Positions 1-9,582 of a DNA stretch of 64,000 bases are shown in pieces. Made by a program: the position numbers and the translations under genes. Position 1 is the stretch's first letter. Each line of letters opens with the position of its first letter. The DNA is from Taibaiella sp041660405 (lineage in GTDB: Bacteria > Bacteroidota > Bacteroidia > Chitinophagales > Chitinophagaceae). The notes beneath the pieces are model-generated. The model did not search any database. It saw nothing but the letters and a program-made list of their open reading frames with translations, and was not told the DNA's origin. Where the stretch lies: the NCBI GenBank assembly GCA_041660405.1, contig JBAZWL010000007.1, positions 62,001-126,000 of the forward strand, read 5' to 3'.

Positions 1-1
1 C

Positions 2-1810
2 AATGCAAGCAACCTGGCCAACATTTCAGGTGCAGGTACAGCTATAACGGGTGTAACCATAGATATTGATGGAACGGCACGCCCGACTTTACCTACTATT
101 GGCGGCCATGAACTGGCTGCTCCATCCTGTATTCCTCCAGGTTCACCTACAGCTACCAGTATTACAGCTACCAGTGCATCTCTGAATTGGACACAGACCG
201 GCACACCTCCGCAATGGCAGATCAAGTACGGAGCAGCAGGGTTTAATCCCGCTACTGCAGGCACTTCTATCTTTACCCCTACCAAACCTTATCTATTAAA
301 TCCACCGCTCACTGCCTCCACTTCGTATGATTATTATGTGCGCGCCGTTTGCAGTGCCGGCGATACGAGTGCATGGTCTGTGGTTACTAATTTTACAACT
401 AATTGTAATGCACCATCGGTTGTCAGCAAAAAAGATAGTTTCAATTGCGGGCCCGGCGTGGTTAACCTTGAAGCTACTACAACTGCAGGTTCCAGCATCA
501 AATGGTATGCCAACGCTACTGGTGGCCCTGCATTGGCAACAAGCAATACTTTTACAACACCCTCAATCGCTGCCACTACTACTTATTATATATCGGCTGT
601 AAGCGGTACTTGTGAAAGCTTGCCCCGTACCGCTGTGGTGGCCACTATCAGATCTATACCTGTAGTTAATATCGGTAACGATACAACAATATGCCCTGGC
701 GTTTCTTATACATTAAATGCTGCTACAGCAAATGCTACTTATGCATGGAGTACAGGAGCAACTACACCAACGATCACTACAAATGCAGCAGGTACTTATT
801 CCGTTACTGTTACCGTAAATGCTTGCAGTGCTTCCGATACAAAATTGATTACACCCGGTGTAGTGCCTGTTAATAACCTAGTCGCAACCACAAATCTTTG
901 TTCTGGTGAAACAGTAACCCTGAACGCAGGTAACACAGGAAGTACTTTTCTCTGGACTCCGGGAGCCGCCACTACTCAAACGATTAATGTAACTGCCGGC
1001 GGAACTTATGCCGTACAAGTTAAAAGTACAGATGGTTGTGTGATTAATAGTTCAACCAATGTTATCATCCGCCCCTTGCCTGTAGCAGCTTTGGGTAATG
1101 ATACCAGTATCTGCAACGGAGCTCAGATCACATTAGATGCTGGCAATCCCGGTTATAGTTACTTATGGAATACGGGCGCTATCAGTCAGACCATTACCGT
1201 AACAGATTCCGGTACTTATTCTGTTACTGTTACTACACCTTATAATTGCGTTAATACGGAAGATAAGCATGTTGCCTTTCTGCCGGCCCCTTATGTAGAG
1301 GGTTTTAACTTCATCCCGTTATTTTACGAAGAGTTGGGTAAAGTGAAATTCTCCCCACTGAATCCGACTTCTGTAAATACACATAAATGGGACTTTGGAG
1401 ATGGTAGTCCTACATCAACACAAGTAAATCCTGAACATATTTATGCAAGCAGCGGACAGTATAATGTAACCCTTACCGTATACAACGGTTGTGGCAGCTA
1501 TAATGTCAGTCTTATTATTAACGTTAGCCTCAATACGGGTATCGTAACATTAAGCAATGGCCAGGCGGTTGTGAATATCTATCCAAACCCTGCAAACCAG
1601 GCAGTATCTATCGAAAACAAGACTATCGATATTAAGATGAAAGAGATAATGGTATTCAATACATTGGGAGCTATGGTATATCGTAATAATGCTAACAGTG
1701 ATCAGCAACATCAGTTGTCTGTCTCTGAATTTGCATCTGGCATGTATATCATCCGGATTGTAACGGACAAAGGATTTATTGTCCGGAAATTTGAAGTCAG
1801 GAAATATTAA
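2..1810 (+). CDS. T9SS-exported multidomain adhesin-like protein (5' end missing)
   Basis: The reading frame is open from base 2, so only the last 602 residues are visible and the true start lies upstream. Visible residues about 40-125 read as a fibronectin type III domain. Three Ig/PKD-like repeats follow, each starting near GNDT(T/S)IC or NLCSGE and ending in GTY(S/A)V. A PKD domain (WDFGDGSPT) lies near residues 435-515. The last 80 residues are a type A T9SS sorting domain (IYPNPANQ...GMYIIRI...KFEV). The family is secreted through the type IX system and anchored or released at the cell surface. Its substrate cannot be told. A palindrome and a bidirectional terminator follow the stop codon. 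Confidence 0.9.
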   Translation, partial: NASNLANISGAGTAITGVTIDIDGTARPTLPTIGGHELAAPSCIPPGSPTATSITATSASLNWTQTGTPPQWQIKYGAAGFNPATAGTSIFTPTKPYLLNPPLTASTSYDYYVRAVCSAGDTSAWSVVTNFTTNCNAPSVVSKKDSFNCGPGVVNLEATTTAGSSIKWYANATGGPALATSNTFTTPSIAATTTYYISAVSGTCESLPRTAVVATIRSIPVVNIGNDTTICPGVSYTLNAATANATYAWSTGATTPTITTNAAGTYSVTVTVNACSASDTKLITPGVVPVNNLVATTNLCSGETVTLNAGNTGSTFLWTPGAATTQTINVTAGGTYAVQVKSTDGCVINSSTNVIIRPLPVAALGNDTSICNGAQITLDAGNPGYSYLWNTGAISQTITVTDSGTYSVTVTTPYNCVNTEDKHVAFLPAPYVEGFNFIPLFYEELGKVKFSPLNPTSVNTHKWDFGDGSPTSTQVNPEHIYASSGQYNVTLTVYNGCGSYNVSLIINVSLNTGIVTLSNGQAVVNIYPNPANQAVSIENKTIDIKMKEIMVFNTLGAMVYRNNANSDQQHQLSVSEFASGMYIIRIVTDKGFIVRKFEVRKY

Positions 1811-1830
1811 TACTGCGATTGAATTATGTT

Positions 1831-1858
1831 GTAGAGACGTTGCATGCAACGTCTCTAC
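1831..1858. repeat. 28-bp perfect palindrome of the GTAGRGACG family
   Basis: The two halves, starting GTAGAGACGTTGCA, are exact reverse complements. The element lies between two convergent genes. Related palindromes occur at 3888-3920 and 6529-6592. Dispersed REP-like or terminator-like elements are the likely class; this is inference. Confidence 0.75.
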
Positions 1859-1900
1859 GTGTTTAAAATAGTGTGAGACGCGGTAGATCGCACCTTTGCA

Positions 1901-1949
1901 CACGACAAAAAAAAATGGCGCTGTTTACAGCGCCATTTTTTTTGTCGTG
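1901..1949. terminator. Bidirectional rho-independent terminator
   Basis: A stem TGGCGCTG/CAGCGCCA with a TTTA loop is flanked by A9 and T8 runs and an outer CACGAC/GTCGTG pairing. It can therefore terminate both the sorting-domain gene from the left and the lipoprotein gene from the right. Confidence 0.9.
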
Positions 1950-1955
1950 AAAATA

Positions 1956-2780
1956 TTACGCATCTATTCTTATTGTTTTCCGGAAAGCTTTGCCCTTTGC
2001 ATCAGTTCCCGAAATTTGCCATTGTACATTATCCAATATTATATCGCAGGGTTCATCGTTGGCATTACGTACTCCTTTTATTTCCTTCATCCAGCTTTGA
2101 ATGGTACGGCTATTAGTACGTCTTTTGCGCAACTCGCGATCGGTTGCATTTTTAATTTTATTATTATTGACCTGGGCATAACCAATATTATTAAGGCTGC
2201 TAAGGCTTATAGTAGCTGTAGTACCCGACTGTGAGGCCGGTACTGTGTTCCATCCTGATGTATATAGACCCAGGTCTCTTAAATCAACCGAACCCAGATT
2301 TGATTTAAGCATCAGGCGGGATTGATAACGCTGTTTTATAGTTGCATTTTTTACACCGTAAATATATAGTTTAGACGAGCTAATATTGCCAGAACGGAGC
2401 GAATAAGTAAGACCATCTTCTCTTTCCGGATTCTGCTTGCGTGCATCTTTTGCCTGCAGCCCGGCCATAACTATTTTAGCCTCGCCAAAGTTTATGGTGT
2501 ATCCGGCTACAGTCTGCTCTTTGGTAGGTGCTACTGCAGTATCGCGGATTGCAGCTTCTTTATTCTTTTTAGGTGTGGGAACTGTAGTGTCTATATTTAA
2601 TCGTTGTGTGGGAACAAGATCCATCACTTCATCCTTCAGGTATTGTGAATCTTTTTCTGTTACAATAGTTGAAGAATCACCAAGTTTAATTGGTTCTCGA
2701 TTCCGGGTATCCGAATTATTTCCACAGGAAGATATAAGCAATATTGTGCCGGAGATAATACAAAGGGTATGGTTTTTCAA
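1956..2780 (-). CDS. Hypothetical lipoprotein
   Basis: This is a 274-residue protein with a TTG start. The TTG is the only start that keeps the signal peptide, because no in-frame ATG occurs before residue 53. A hydrophobic stretch ends in the lipobox LISSC with Cys near residue 19, so the protein is probably an envelope lipoprotein. The region up to about residue 90 is low-complexity and rich in T, D, K and P. The C-terminal half, from about GYTINFGEAK, looks like a folded beta-rich domain that I do not recognise. It is convergent with the upstream T9SS gene and shares its terminator. No function can be assigned. Confidence 0.75.
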   Translation of the reverse strand: MKNHTLCIISGTILLISSCGNNSDTRNREPIKLGDSSTIVTEKDSQYLKDEVMDLVPTQRLNIDTTVPTPKKNKEAAIRDTAVAPTKEQTVAGYTINFGEAKIVMAGLQAKDARKQNPEREDGLTYSLRSGNISSSKLYIYGVKNATIKQRYQSRLMLKSNLGSVDLRDLGLYTSGWNTVPASQSGTTATISLSSLNNIGYAQVNNNKIKNATDRELRKRRTNSRTIQSWMKEIKGVRNANDEPCDIILDNVQWQISGTDAKGKAFRKTIRIDA

Positions 2781-2933
2781 CGTAGTAAAATTTGTGCTAA
2801 GGTACTATTTGTAAGCTTTTTCCCAAATGAGTAAGCTCGGTTCAGTGCATAATATTTGTTTTAAGAGTGAATGAGCATAAGCGATTGCAACGTTTTCCAC
2901 AAATCGTGGATACGTTTTAACCCCGTGTTTACC

Positions 2934-2961
2934 TTGTTTTATGCATAAAACTCTACCTTTG
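2934..2961 (+). promoter_or_regulatory. Bacteroidota-type promoter of the cyanophycinase gene
   Basis: TTG at 2934-2936 and TACCTTTG at 2954-2961 match the -33 and TAnnTTTG -7 elements, with 17 bp between them. Transcription would start near 2968, about 20 bases before the ATG. Confidence 0.6.
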
Positions 2962-2986
2962 AGTATTAATTTTTTATTAAAAAAAT

Positions 2987-3862
2987 ATGGTTAAAGGAAT
3001 TCTGGTTTCTGTAGGCGGATCTGAAGATAAAGGTACTAATCTGGAAGAAGGCGTCATTAAGAGAAACAACCTCAATTTTTTTGAGATCGGCATATTAAAA
3101 ACCATTACAGGATTGCTTCAGGGCCCCGAAAGCCGTATTGAGGTAATTACTACAGCAAGCTCTATTCCCGAAGAAGTTGGTCAGAACTATAGAGACGCTT
3201 TTACCAAATTGGGCTATATGAATGTGGGTCATCTGGATATCCGAAATAGAGAAGATGCTCAAAACCCTGACTATATTCAACGGGTAAAAGATTGCGCCTG
3301 TCTTATGTTTTCGGGCGGTAACCAACTCCGGTTATCTTCTATATTTGGAGGCACTGAAATTCTTGACATCATTAAGCAACGTTACGAAGAGGAACATTTT
3401 GTTATTTCCGGAACAAGCGCAGGAGCTATGGCTATGAGCAATACCATGATCTATGAAGGAAATGCAGCCTTGGCGCACCTTAAAGGAGAAGTGAAAATTA
3501 CTACCGGCCTGGGCTTCGCACAAAATGTAATTATAGATTCACACTTTGATAAACGTGGCCGTTTTATGCGCCTGGCACAGGCTGTGGCGGCCAATCCCGG
3601 AGCAATAGGTATAGGTCTTGGAGAAGATACCGGTATCATTATCAGGGAAGGACATCAGCTGGAGGCCATAGGTTCGGGTGGTGTAATCATTATTGATGGC
3701 CGGAGTGTAGGCTATAACAATATCGGGGATGCCGAATTTAATCAACCTATTTCTGTTGAAAATCTGAAAGTGCACATTATGGAAAAAGGAAATGCTTATG
3801 ATGTAAGAACAAGGCGATTTGAGCCTACACTTGCAGAGCTGGAAGCGCCGGTTACCAAATAA
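2987..3862 (+). CDS. cphB: Cyanophycinase (peptidase family S51)
   Basis: This 291-residue protein has the length and motifs of cyanophycinase, the serine exopeptidase that cuts the storage polymer cyanophycin into beta-Asp-Arg dipeptides. Visible motifs are FSGGNQLRL near residues 108-116, the nucleophile elbow GTSAGA with Ser144, the DSHFDKRGR segment with the conserved His and Arg, and GIGLGEDTG. No signal peptide of the extracellular type is visible, so the enzyme is probably cytoplasmic. Cyanophycin synthetase is not in this window. The gene has its own promoter and faces the GH3 gene tail to tail. Confidence 0.92.
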   Translation: MVKGILVSVGGSEDKGTNLEEGVIKRNNLNFFEIGILKTITGLLQGPESRIEVITTASSIPEEVGQNYRDAFTKLGYMNVGHLDIRNREDAQNPDYIQRVKDCACLMFSGGNQLRLSSIFGGTEILDIIKQRYEEEHFVISGTSAGAMAMSNTMIYEGNAALAHLKGEVKITTGLGFAQNVIIDSHFDKRGRFMRLAQAVAANPGAIGIGLGEDTGIIIREGHQLEAIGSGGVIIIDGRSVGYNNIGDAEFNQPISVENLKVHIMEKGNAYDVRTRRFEPTLAELEAPVTK

Positions 3863-3880
3863 TAAAGGCCGAAAGATTTT

Positions 3881-3929
3881 ACAAAAAAGTAGGGACGCAA
3901 GCTATGTATTGCGTCCCTACTTTTTGTGT
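3881..3929. terminator. Bidirectional terminator containing a GTAGGGACG palindrome
   Basis: The stem GTAGGGACGCAA pairs with TTGCGTCCCTAC around an 8-base loop. It is flanked by an A6 run on the left and a T5 run on the right. It lies between the convergent cyanophycinase and GH3 genes and belongs to the same palindrome family as 1831-1858. Confidence 0.8.
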
Positions 3930-3936
3930 TAGTTAT

Positions 3937-5466
3937 TTAGCGTTTTGCCAGAAAGGCTTCCCAATCCTCCAGTTGTTTTCCTTTCATCACTCTCGGGAAT
4001 TTGTTCATCGCTCCAAACTTTCCGATATGCCTCAAATAATCAATGAAGACATGTGTTGGTAATATTTCTACAAAAACTTCTTTCAACGCAGAAGTTCTCT
4101 CTACTGCATAATCATCATTGATTTTGCATAAAACTTTATCTATAATTTCTCTTGCTTTTCCTGCATCAATAGGATCGTCGCAACCTATAAACCATTTGTG
4201 TGCAAACAGGTTATTATAAGGAAATCCACCCACTGTAAATTCCTTGATCTGCACTTTAAGTCGTTTGTTGACTTCGTCTATAGCATTGTTGAGATTATCT
4301 ACTGAAGTATGTTCACCACAAAGGCTAAGGAACTGCTTGGTACGGCCTACAATAACAATTTCATGCTCTTTTACATTGGTGAATTTCACTACATCGCCGA
4401 TAAGGTAACGCCACGCTCCGGCACATGTAGTAAGGATTACAGCATAGTTTACATCTGCTTCCACTTCATGTACAAAATACGTTTTTGGATGGCCGATCAT
4501 CTCCCCGTTCTCATCAAAATTTTCTTCATTGAAGGGGACAAATTCAAAGAATATACCGGCATTCAATACCAGTTTTATGCCTTGTGCGCCTGGCCTCGCC
4601 TGAAATCCGAAAGAACCTTCGGAAGCCATATAGGTTTCAATATAAGTTACTGGTTTATTGAAAAGGCGTTTGAAATTTTCGCGGTAAGGTTCAAAGGCTA
4701 CTCCACCATGAATATAGATGCGCAAATTGGGCCAGAGATCATGAATGGTCTTCAAATTATAGGTCTTCACGATTTCTTCCAATACAATCTGAACCCAGGC
4801 CGGAACACCGCAAAGAATACCAACATCCCATTTAGGTGCTTTCTCAATGATGAGTTTGATACGCTCGTCCCATTGTGGTTTACGCGATATCTTCTGACCC
4901 GGTTTATAGAAGAAATTTGAAAGGAACCTTGGCATGTTTTTAGCACTGATCCCGCTCATATCTCCCTCATAATAATCGCCCTGTTTCATTAAGGAGGTGC
5001 TGCCACCCAACATTAATACTCCTTTTTCAAAAGTACCCGAAGGTATTTTGAAATTGGTCATGCTATAAAACTGTTTGAAACCTACTTTTTTGGTAGACCG
5101 GATCATGTCCTGGGTGACGGGTATATGCTTGCTTGCAGATTCGGACGTGCCGGAGCTTAATGCAAAATATTTGACTTTGCCGGGCCAGGTAACATTTTCC
5201 TGCCCTTCCAGGCATTTGTGCCACCATTGGGCAAACATACTGTTGTAATTGTGAAATGGAACTTTTTCCCTGAATTCTGATTCCCAATCCAAGGATTCCG
5301 AAAGCATCTTATCTAAGCCATAATGTTTACCAAACGAAGTGTATTGGCCTCGTTCCATCAAGCTACGCAAAGTACGCATCTGGTAAGTTCTGGGCGATGC
5401 TACTTTAATGGTAAACTGCTTGCGGATCCGGAGCGATCTTGAAATGAGGTTTCCTAATAATGCCAT
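3937..5466 (-). CDS. GH3-family acyl-acid-amido synthetase-like protein
   Basis: This 509-residue protein belongs to the GH3 (auxin-responsive promoter) family of adenylating enzymes, named after plant enzymes that join acyl acids to amino acids. The ATP-binding motif SSGTSESASKHIP lies near residues 104-116. YMASEG is the second motif and WRYLIGDVVKF the third. The length agrees with bacterial members. The bacterial substrate is unknown. The protein has no signal peptide and is probably cytoplasmic. A TAnnTTTG-like box reads on the minus strand at 5522-5529, about 60 bases upstream of the start. The gene converges on cyanophycinase. Confidence 0.88.
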   Translation of the reverse strand: MALLGNLISRSLRIRKQFTIKVASPRTYQMRTLRSLMERGQYTSFGKHYGLDKMLSESLDWESEFREKVPFHNYNSMFAQWWHKCLEGQENVTWPGKVKYFALSSGTSESASKHIPVTQDMIRSTKKVGFKQFYSMTNFKIPSGTFEKGVLMLGGSTSLMKQGDYYEGDMSGISAKNMPRFLSNFFYKPGQKISRKPQWDERIKLIIEKAPKWDVGILCGVPAWVQIVLEEIVKTYNLKTIHDLWPNLRIYIHGGVAFEPYRENFKRLFNKPVTYIETYMASEGSFGFQARPGAQGIKLVLNAGIFFEFVPFNEENFDENGEMIGHPKTYFVHEVEADVNYAVILTTCAGAWRYLIGDVVKFTNVKEHEIVIVGRTKQFLSLCGEHTSVDNLNNAIDEVNKRLKVQIKEFTVGGFPYNNLFAHKWFIGCDDPIDAGKAREIIDKVLCKINDDYAVERTSALKEVFVEILPTHVFIDYLRHIGKFGAMNKFPRVMKGKQLEDWEAFLAKR

Positions 5467-5719
5467 TGATTTATTTCCTCTGTAAAAAACGTTTTAAATG
5501 TTTCAAACGAAACATAGCGGGCAAAAATAAGTCTTTTGTCAAGCTGTTGTTCATAAACGTTGTAAAAGACATATTGTTCATGTATTTTTAACATACAACT
5601 GTTGCAACAATTTAGTACTTTTCAATGTATTAGGTGAAAATTGCGGATAGATTCACCAGCATGATCCTGCCGGTCCTTTTTCACCTGACGCAATTTTTTC
5701 ACCTGTAAAATTATTGCTC

Positions 5720-6526
5720 ATGAACACTATTCTGCTCGCTACCGATTATTCTCCTGCAGCGCAAAATGCCGCTATATATGCTATGCATTTATCAGAACAC
5801 CTTCAGGCTAATCTTGAGCTGATACATGCTTATGTGATACCGTTTGCTTATACAGACAGCCCCGTGCCGTTACTCAATATTGACGAAATTCAGAAGATTG
5901 CAGAAGACAGTATGGAGGTAGAACTGCGGAGGTTAAAAACGTTGTCGCCGCAAATCAATATCACAACAAAAATCATGCCCGGCGATATTATTGATTGCCT
6001 GAATGAAAGAATAGAGGAAAATCCGCCCATGCTTATCGTAATGGGAACATCGGGGCAGGGATCTGACTCTATGCTTTGGGGTAGTATGGCCGTAAAAGCC
6101 TTACGCAGCCTGAAAGCTCCTGTACTGGCAGTGCCGGCTAATGTAGCCTGGAAGCCGGTAGATAAAATTTGTTTTGCAGCAGATTATGATCAGGTGTCGG
6201 AGCATACACCAGCTACGGAAATATTAACCTGGGCCAGGCTAATGGAAGCAACATTGGATGTGATCCATGTAGATAAGCCCGAAAAAGCCGTAACGCCACC
6301 TATGACACTGGTCAATATGCTGGAATTACTTAACCCGAAATACCATGCTATTATAAATGAAAATATTGAGGGTGGGGTAGCAGAGTTTCTGCAGGAGCAC
6401 AATATTGGTTGGCTCCTTGTAATTCCTAAAAAGTATGGATTTTTTGAAAGTTTATTTCACAAGAGCCGTACTAAATTGCTCACCCAGGTAAGTAATGTGC
6501 CGGTGTTAGCTTTGCACCAGGAATAG
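5720..6526 (+). CDS. Universal stress protein with tandem UspA domains
   Basis: This protein of 268 residues is two fused Usp folds, a common Bacteroidota arrangement. The first half begins MNTILLATDYSPAAQNAA and carries the nucleotide-binding-type motif GTSGQGSDSMLWGSMA followed by PVLAVP. The second half begins KICFAADYD and ends VPVLALH, with the glycine motif degenerate, so it may not bind ATP. I chose the ATG at 5720 over a TTG two codons upstream. Usp proteins help cells survive stress and growth arrest. The gene is monocistronic and runs tail to tail into clpB across a double palindrome. Confidence 0.88.
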   Translation: MNTILLATDYSPAAQNAAIYAMHLSEHLQANLELIHAYVIPFAYTDSPVPLLNIDEIQKIAEDSMEVELRRLKTLSPQINITTKIMPGDIIDCLNERIEENPPMLIVMGTSGQGSDSMLWGSMAVKALRSLKAPVLAVPANVAWKPVDKICFAADYDQVSEHTPATEILTWARLMEATLDVIHVDKPEKAVTPPMTLVNMLELLNPKYHAIINENIEGGVAEFLQEHNIGWLLVIPKKYGFFESLFHKSRTKLLTQVSNVPVLALHQE

Positions 6527-6528
6527 GT

Positions 6529-6592
6529 TGGTAGAGACGTGCAATTGCACGTCTCTGATGTTGCAAAAGACGTGCAATTGCACGTCTCTACC
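6529..6592. repeat. Double palindrome, GAGACGTGCAATTGCACGTCTC family
   Basis: Two copies of a perfect palindrome (6533-6556 and 6568-6587) form an inverted pair whose outer ends TGGTAGAGACG and CGTCTCTACCA also pair. It can fold as two small hairpins or one long one. It separates the convergent usp and clpB genes and probably acts as terminator for both. Confidence 0.75.
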
Positions 6593-6596
6593 ATTT

Positions 6597-9215
6597 TTAA
6601 ACCTCTTCGTGTTGTTCCGATTCATTGCGTACTACCACTACACCATCAAAAACATCAATCAATACAGGTTTGGTTTTATCCAGCTCGCCGGAAATGATCT
6701 TTTTGCTCAACAGGTTAACGATATCTTTCTGGATCAATCTTTTCAAAGGCCTTGCCCCAAATTGAGGATCAAATCCCTGCTCGGAAAAATAATCCAAGGC
6801 ATAATCAGAAAACTCTAATTGAAGCCCTTGTTGTGCTACTCGTTTTTTAAGGTCATCGAGTTGAATACGGATAATACCTTTAATTTCTTTTCGCATTAAT
6901 GGGTGGAACATGATCACTTCATCTACGCGGTTCAAAAATTCAGGACGTAACGTTTGGCGCAATAAACTCATTACCGCATCTCTCGTATTTTCCACTATTT
7001 CTTCAATATCGTCTTCTTCCTTGATGTTATCAAAGTTTTCCTGGATCAAATGACTTCCAAGATTACTGGTCATGATGATGATCGTGTTCTTAAAGTTTAC
7101 AGTACGGCCTTTGTTATCAGTAAGCCGTCCATCATCCAATACCTGCAACAGAATATTGAATACATCAGGATGTGCTTTCTCAATTTCATCCAGAAGCACC
7201 ACAGAGTACGGTTTACGGCGTACTGCTTCTGTTAGCTGGCCACCTTCATCATAACCCACATATCCCGGAGGCGCACCTACAAGCCGGCTTACGCTATGCT
7301 TTTCCTGGTACTCACTCATATCGATACGGGTAAGCATCGTTTCATCGTCGAACAGATATTCTGCCAAAGCCTTTGCCAGCTCTGTTTTACCAACACCTGT
7401 AGTGCCGAGGAAAATAAAAGAACCAATAGGTCGTTTGGCATCCTGAAGACCAGCACGGCTTCTGCGTATAGCGTCGGCTACGGCTTCAATAGCTTCATTC
7501 TGGCCTACAACCCTCTTATGCAACTCATCTTCAAGATGCATCAGTTTCTCTCTTTCGCTGGTCATCATCCTTTGTACCCGAATACCAGTAGCTCTGGCTA
7601 CCATTTCAGCAATATCTTCCGCATCTACTTCTTCTTTCAATAAACGCTTTTCAGAAAAATCATCCATTTCTTTGGATAGTGCAACAATGAGTTCTTCCTG
7701 CTCTTTCATTTTACCATAGCGGATTTCAGCCACTTTACCATAATCGCCATCGCGTTCTGCTTTCTCTGCTTCCAGTTTAAGATCTTCAATCTTTGTTTTG
7801 GCTGCCTGTATTTTTTCAGCATGTTCCTTCTCTTCTGTCCACTTGGCTTTAAACGTATCACGCTCTACAGAAAGGTTCGCAATTTCGGTAGATAAAACCC
7901 TCACTTTGTCATCATCATTTTCTCTTTTAATCGCTTCACGCTCAATTTCCAGTTGACGTATTCTACGATCCAGTTCATCCAGCTCTTCGGGCATAGAATT
8001 CATTTCCAGTTTAAGTTTCGCTGCGCTTTCATCTATCAGATCAATAGCCTTATCCGGTAGAAAGCGATCCGAGATATAACGGGTAGAAAGTTCTACCGCT
8101 GCAATGATAGCCTCATCTTTGATTCGTACATGGTGATGCGCTTCGTAGCGATCTTTAAGGCCACGAAGAATAGATATGGCATCTTCTTCACTAGGCTCAT
8201 TCACCATTACTTTCTGGAAGCGGCGTTCAAGCGCTTTATCTTTCTCAAAATATTTTTGATACTCATTTAAAGTAGTGGCACCTATAGCACGTAGTTCACC
8301 GCGAGCCAATGCAGGTTTTAAAATATTTGCTGCATCCATAGCACCTTCGCCTCCACCAGCGCCAACCAGAGTATGGATTTCATCTATAAACAGAATGATA
8401 GCACCATCGCTTTCTGTCACTTCTTTAATAACTGCCTTTAGTCTTTCTTCAAATTCACCTTTATATTTTGCACCGGCTATAAGCAAGCCCATATCCAGAG
8501 AAAAAATCAATTTTGATTTCAGATTTTCCGGTACATCACCATTCACAACTCTATGCGCAAGACCTTCTACTATGGCTGTTTTACCAACACCTGGTTCACC
8601 TACCAATATTGGATTGTTTTTTGTTCTGCGGGAAAGAATGTGTAGTGTACGGCGTATTTCTTCATCACGGCCAATTACGGGATCAAGCTTTCCGTTAGAT
8701 GCCATTTCATTCAGATTCTTGGCATACTTCTGTAAAGCGTTGTAAGTGGTATCCGCCGTTTGTGAATTAACAGTACCGCCTTTGCGCAGGTCTTTTATTG
8801 CAGCAATTAATGCTTTTTCGGTAAGGCCTGAATCTTTCAGAATTTTTGCCGCATCATCGTTGCCACGCAAAATGGCCAGCAGCATATGTTCTACACTTAC
8901 AAATTCATCGCCAAATTCTTTCAGCGCTGCACCGGAGCGCAGTACCGCATTATTGGCATCTCTTCCCAGCATTTGTCCGGCATCACCGCTGCCTTGTTTG
9001 GGCAACTTTGCCAGGGCTTCTTCCAGCCGGGAATGAATAATATTCAGGTTGGCATTACTTTTCTTAAGCAGGAATTCGATAGGCCCTTCTTTGTCTTCTA
9101 TCAATGCCTGAAGAATATGCCCGGTTTCAATAGTCGGGTTTCCATTGTTGAAGGCAACTTGTTGCGCCTGTTGCAGCGTTTCCTGCGCTTTTATAGTGAA
9201 GTTATTTAAGTTCAT
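6597..9215 (-). CDS. clpB: ATP-dependent disaggregase ClpB
   Basis: This 872-residue Hsp100 chaperone rescues aggregated proteins together with DnaK. The order is the standard one: an N-terminal Clp_N domain, the first AAA+ module with Walker A GEPGVGKTA and Walker B ILFIDEIHTL, a charged coiled-coil middle domain (about residues 405-530), the second AAA+ module with GTTGVGKTE and VVLLDEIEKAH, and the ClpB small domain. No IGF/L loop for ClpP docking was noted, which fits ClpB rather than ClpC or ClpA. Length matches the family. It ends right at the double palindrome shared with usp. A typical heat-shock operator was not recognised upstream. Confidence 0.97.
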   Translation of the reverse strand: MNLNNFTIKAQETLQQAQQVAFNNGNPTIETGHILQALIEDKEGPIEFLLKKSNANLNIIHSRLEEALAKLPKQGSGDAGQMLGRDANNAVLRSGAALKEFGDEFVSVEHMLLAILRGNDDAAKILKDSGLTEKALIAAIKDLRKGGTVNSQTADTTYNALQKYAKNLNEMASNGKLDPVIGRDEEIRRTLHILSRRTKNNPILVGEPGVGKTAIVEGLAHRVVNGDVPENLKSKLIFSLDMGLLIAGAKYKGEFEERLKAVIKEVTESDGAIILFIDEIHTLVGAGGGEGAMDAANILKPALARGELRAIGATTLNEYQKYFEKDKALERRFQKVMVNEPSEEDAISILRGLKDRYEAHHHVRIKDEAIIAAVELSTRYISDRFLPDKAIDLIDESAAKLKLEMNSMPEELDELDRRIRQLEIEREAIKRENDDDKVRVLSTEIANLSVERDTFKAKWTEEKEHAEKIQAAKTKIEDLKLEAEKAERDGDYGKVAEIRYGKMKEQEELIVALSKEMDDFSEKRLLKEEVDAEDIAEMVARATGIRVQRMMTSEREKLMHLEDELHKRVVGQNEAIEAVADAIRRSRAGLQDAKRPIGSFIFLGTTGVGKTELAKALAEYLFDDETMLTRIDMSEYQEKHSVSRLVGAPPGYVGYDEGGQLTEAVRRKPYSVVLLDEIEKAHPDVFNILLQVLDDGRLTDNKGRTVNFKNTIIIMTSNLGSHLIQENFDNIKEEDDIEEIVENTRDAVMSLLRQTLRPEFLNRVDEVIMFHPLMRKEIKGIIRIQLDDLKKRVAQQGLQLEFSDYALDYFSEQGFDPQFGARPLKRLIQKDIVNLLSKKIISGELDKTKPVLIDVFDGVVVVRNESEQHEEV

Positions 9216-9582
9216 TTTTAATATTTTGATTAATGAAACACAGCCTGGTCAGGTTACTTTCTTTGTTCTGAAAAGAGATTAAGATTAACAATACCGACGG
9301 ATCTTTGTTGAGCTTTCCGACCAGCTAAATGTTCTCTAATGTAACAGCAAAAAACAAACCAATTCGCAATATCGGTAAAAGCGGCAGTGATAAAGGATTG
9401 AAAACGACGAAAGTGCAGCCGGAATAAGCATTTCAGGAAATATTTGCAGTCAGTGAGTAACCTATTCAGAAACTCTGTCATGTTTAATCAATTTTATAAA
9501 TCTGAAGCATTTACCCCTAAAAGTAAAGCAGGCTACAGAAAGAATTCTGTAGCCTGCTTTATCTAAAATTTAAACTCAAATA
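9216..9582. other. Intergenic region between clpB and the secreted protease gene
   Basis: It contains the clpB upstream region and the terminator of the protease gene. A 75-codon frame at 9254-9481 has no recognisable features and I do not accept it as a gene. Confidence 0.5.
9525..9560 (-). terminator. Rho-independent terminator of the secreted protease gene
   Basis: The perfect 16-bp stem AAAGCAGGCTACAGAA/TTCTGTAGCCTGCTTT has an AGAA loop. It lies just after the stop of the minus-strand gene. Confidence 0.85.

Noticed and set aside
8275..9209. Several plus-strand frames inside clpB
   Set aside because: They are antisense shadows of the long conserved clpB frame and have no family signal of their own.
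9254..9481. 75-codon minus-strand frame upstream of clpB
   Set aside because: No signal peptide, motif or neighbour; arginine- and phenylalanine-rich composition typical of chance frames in a promoter region.
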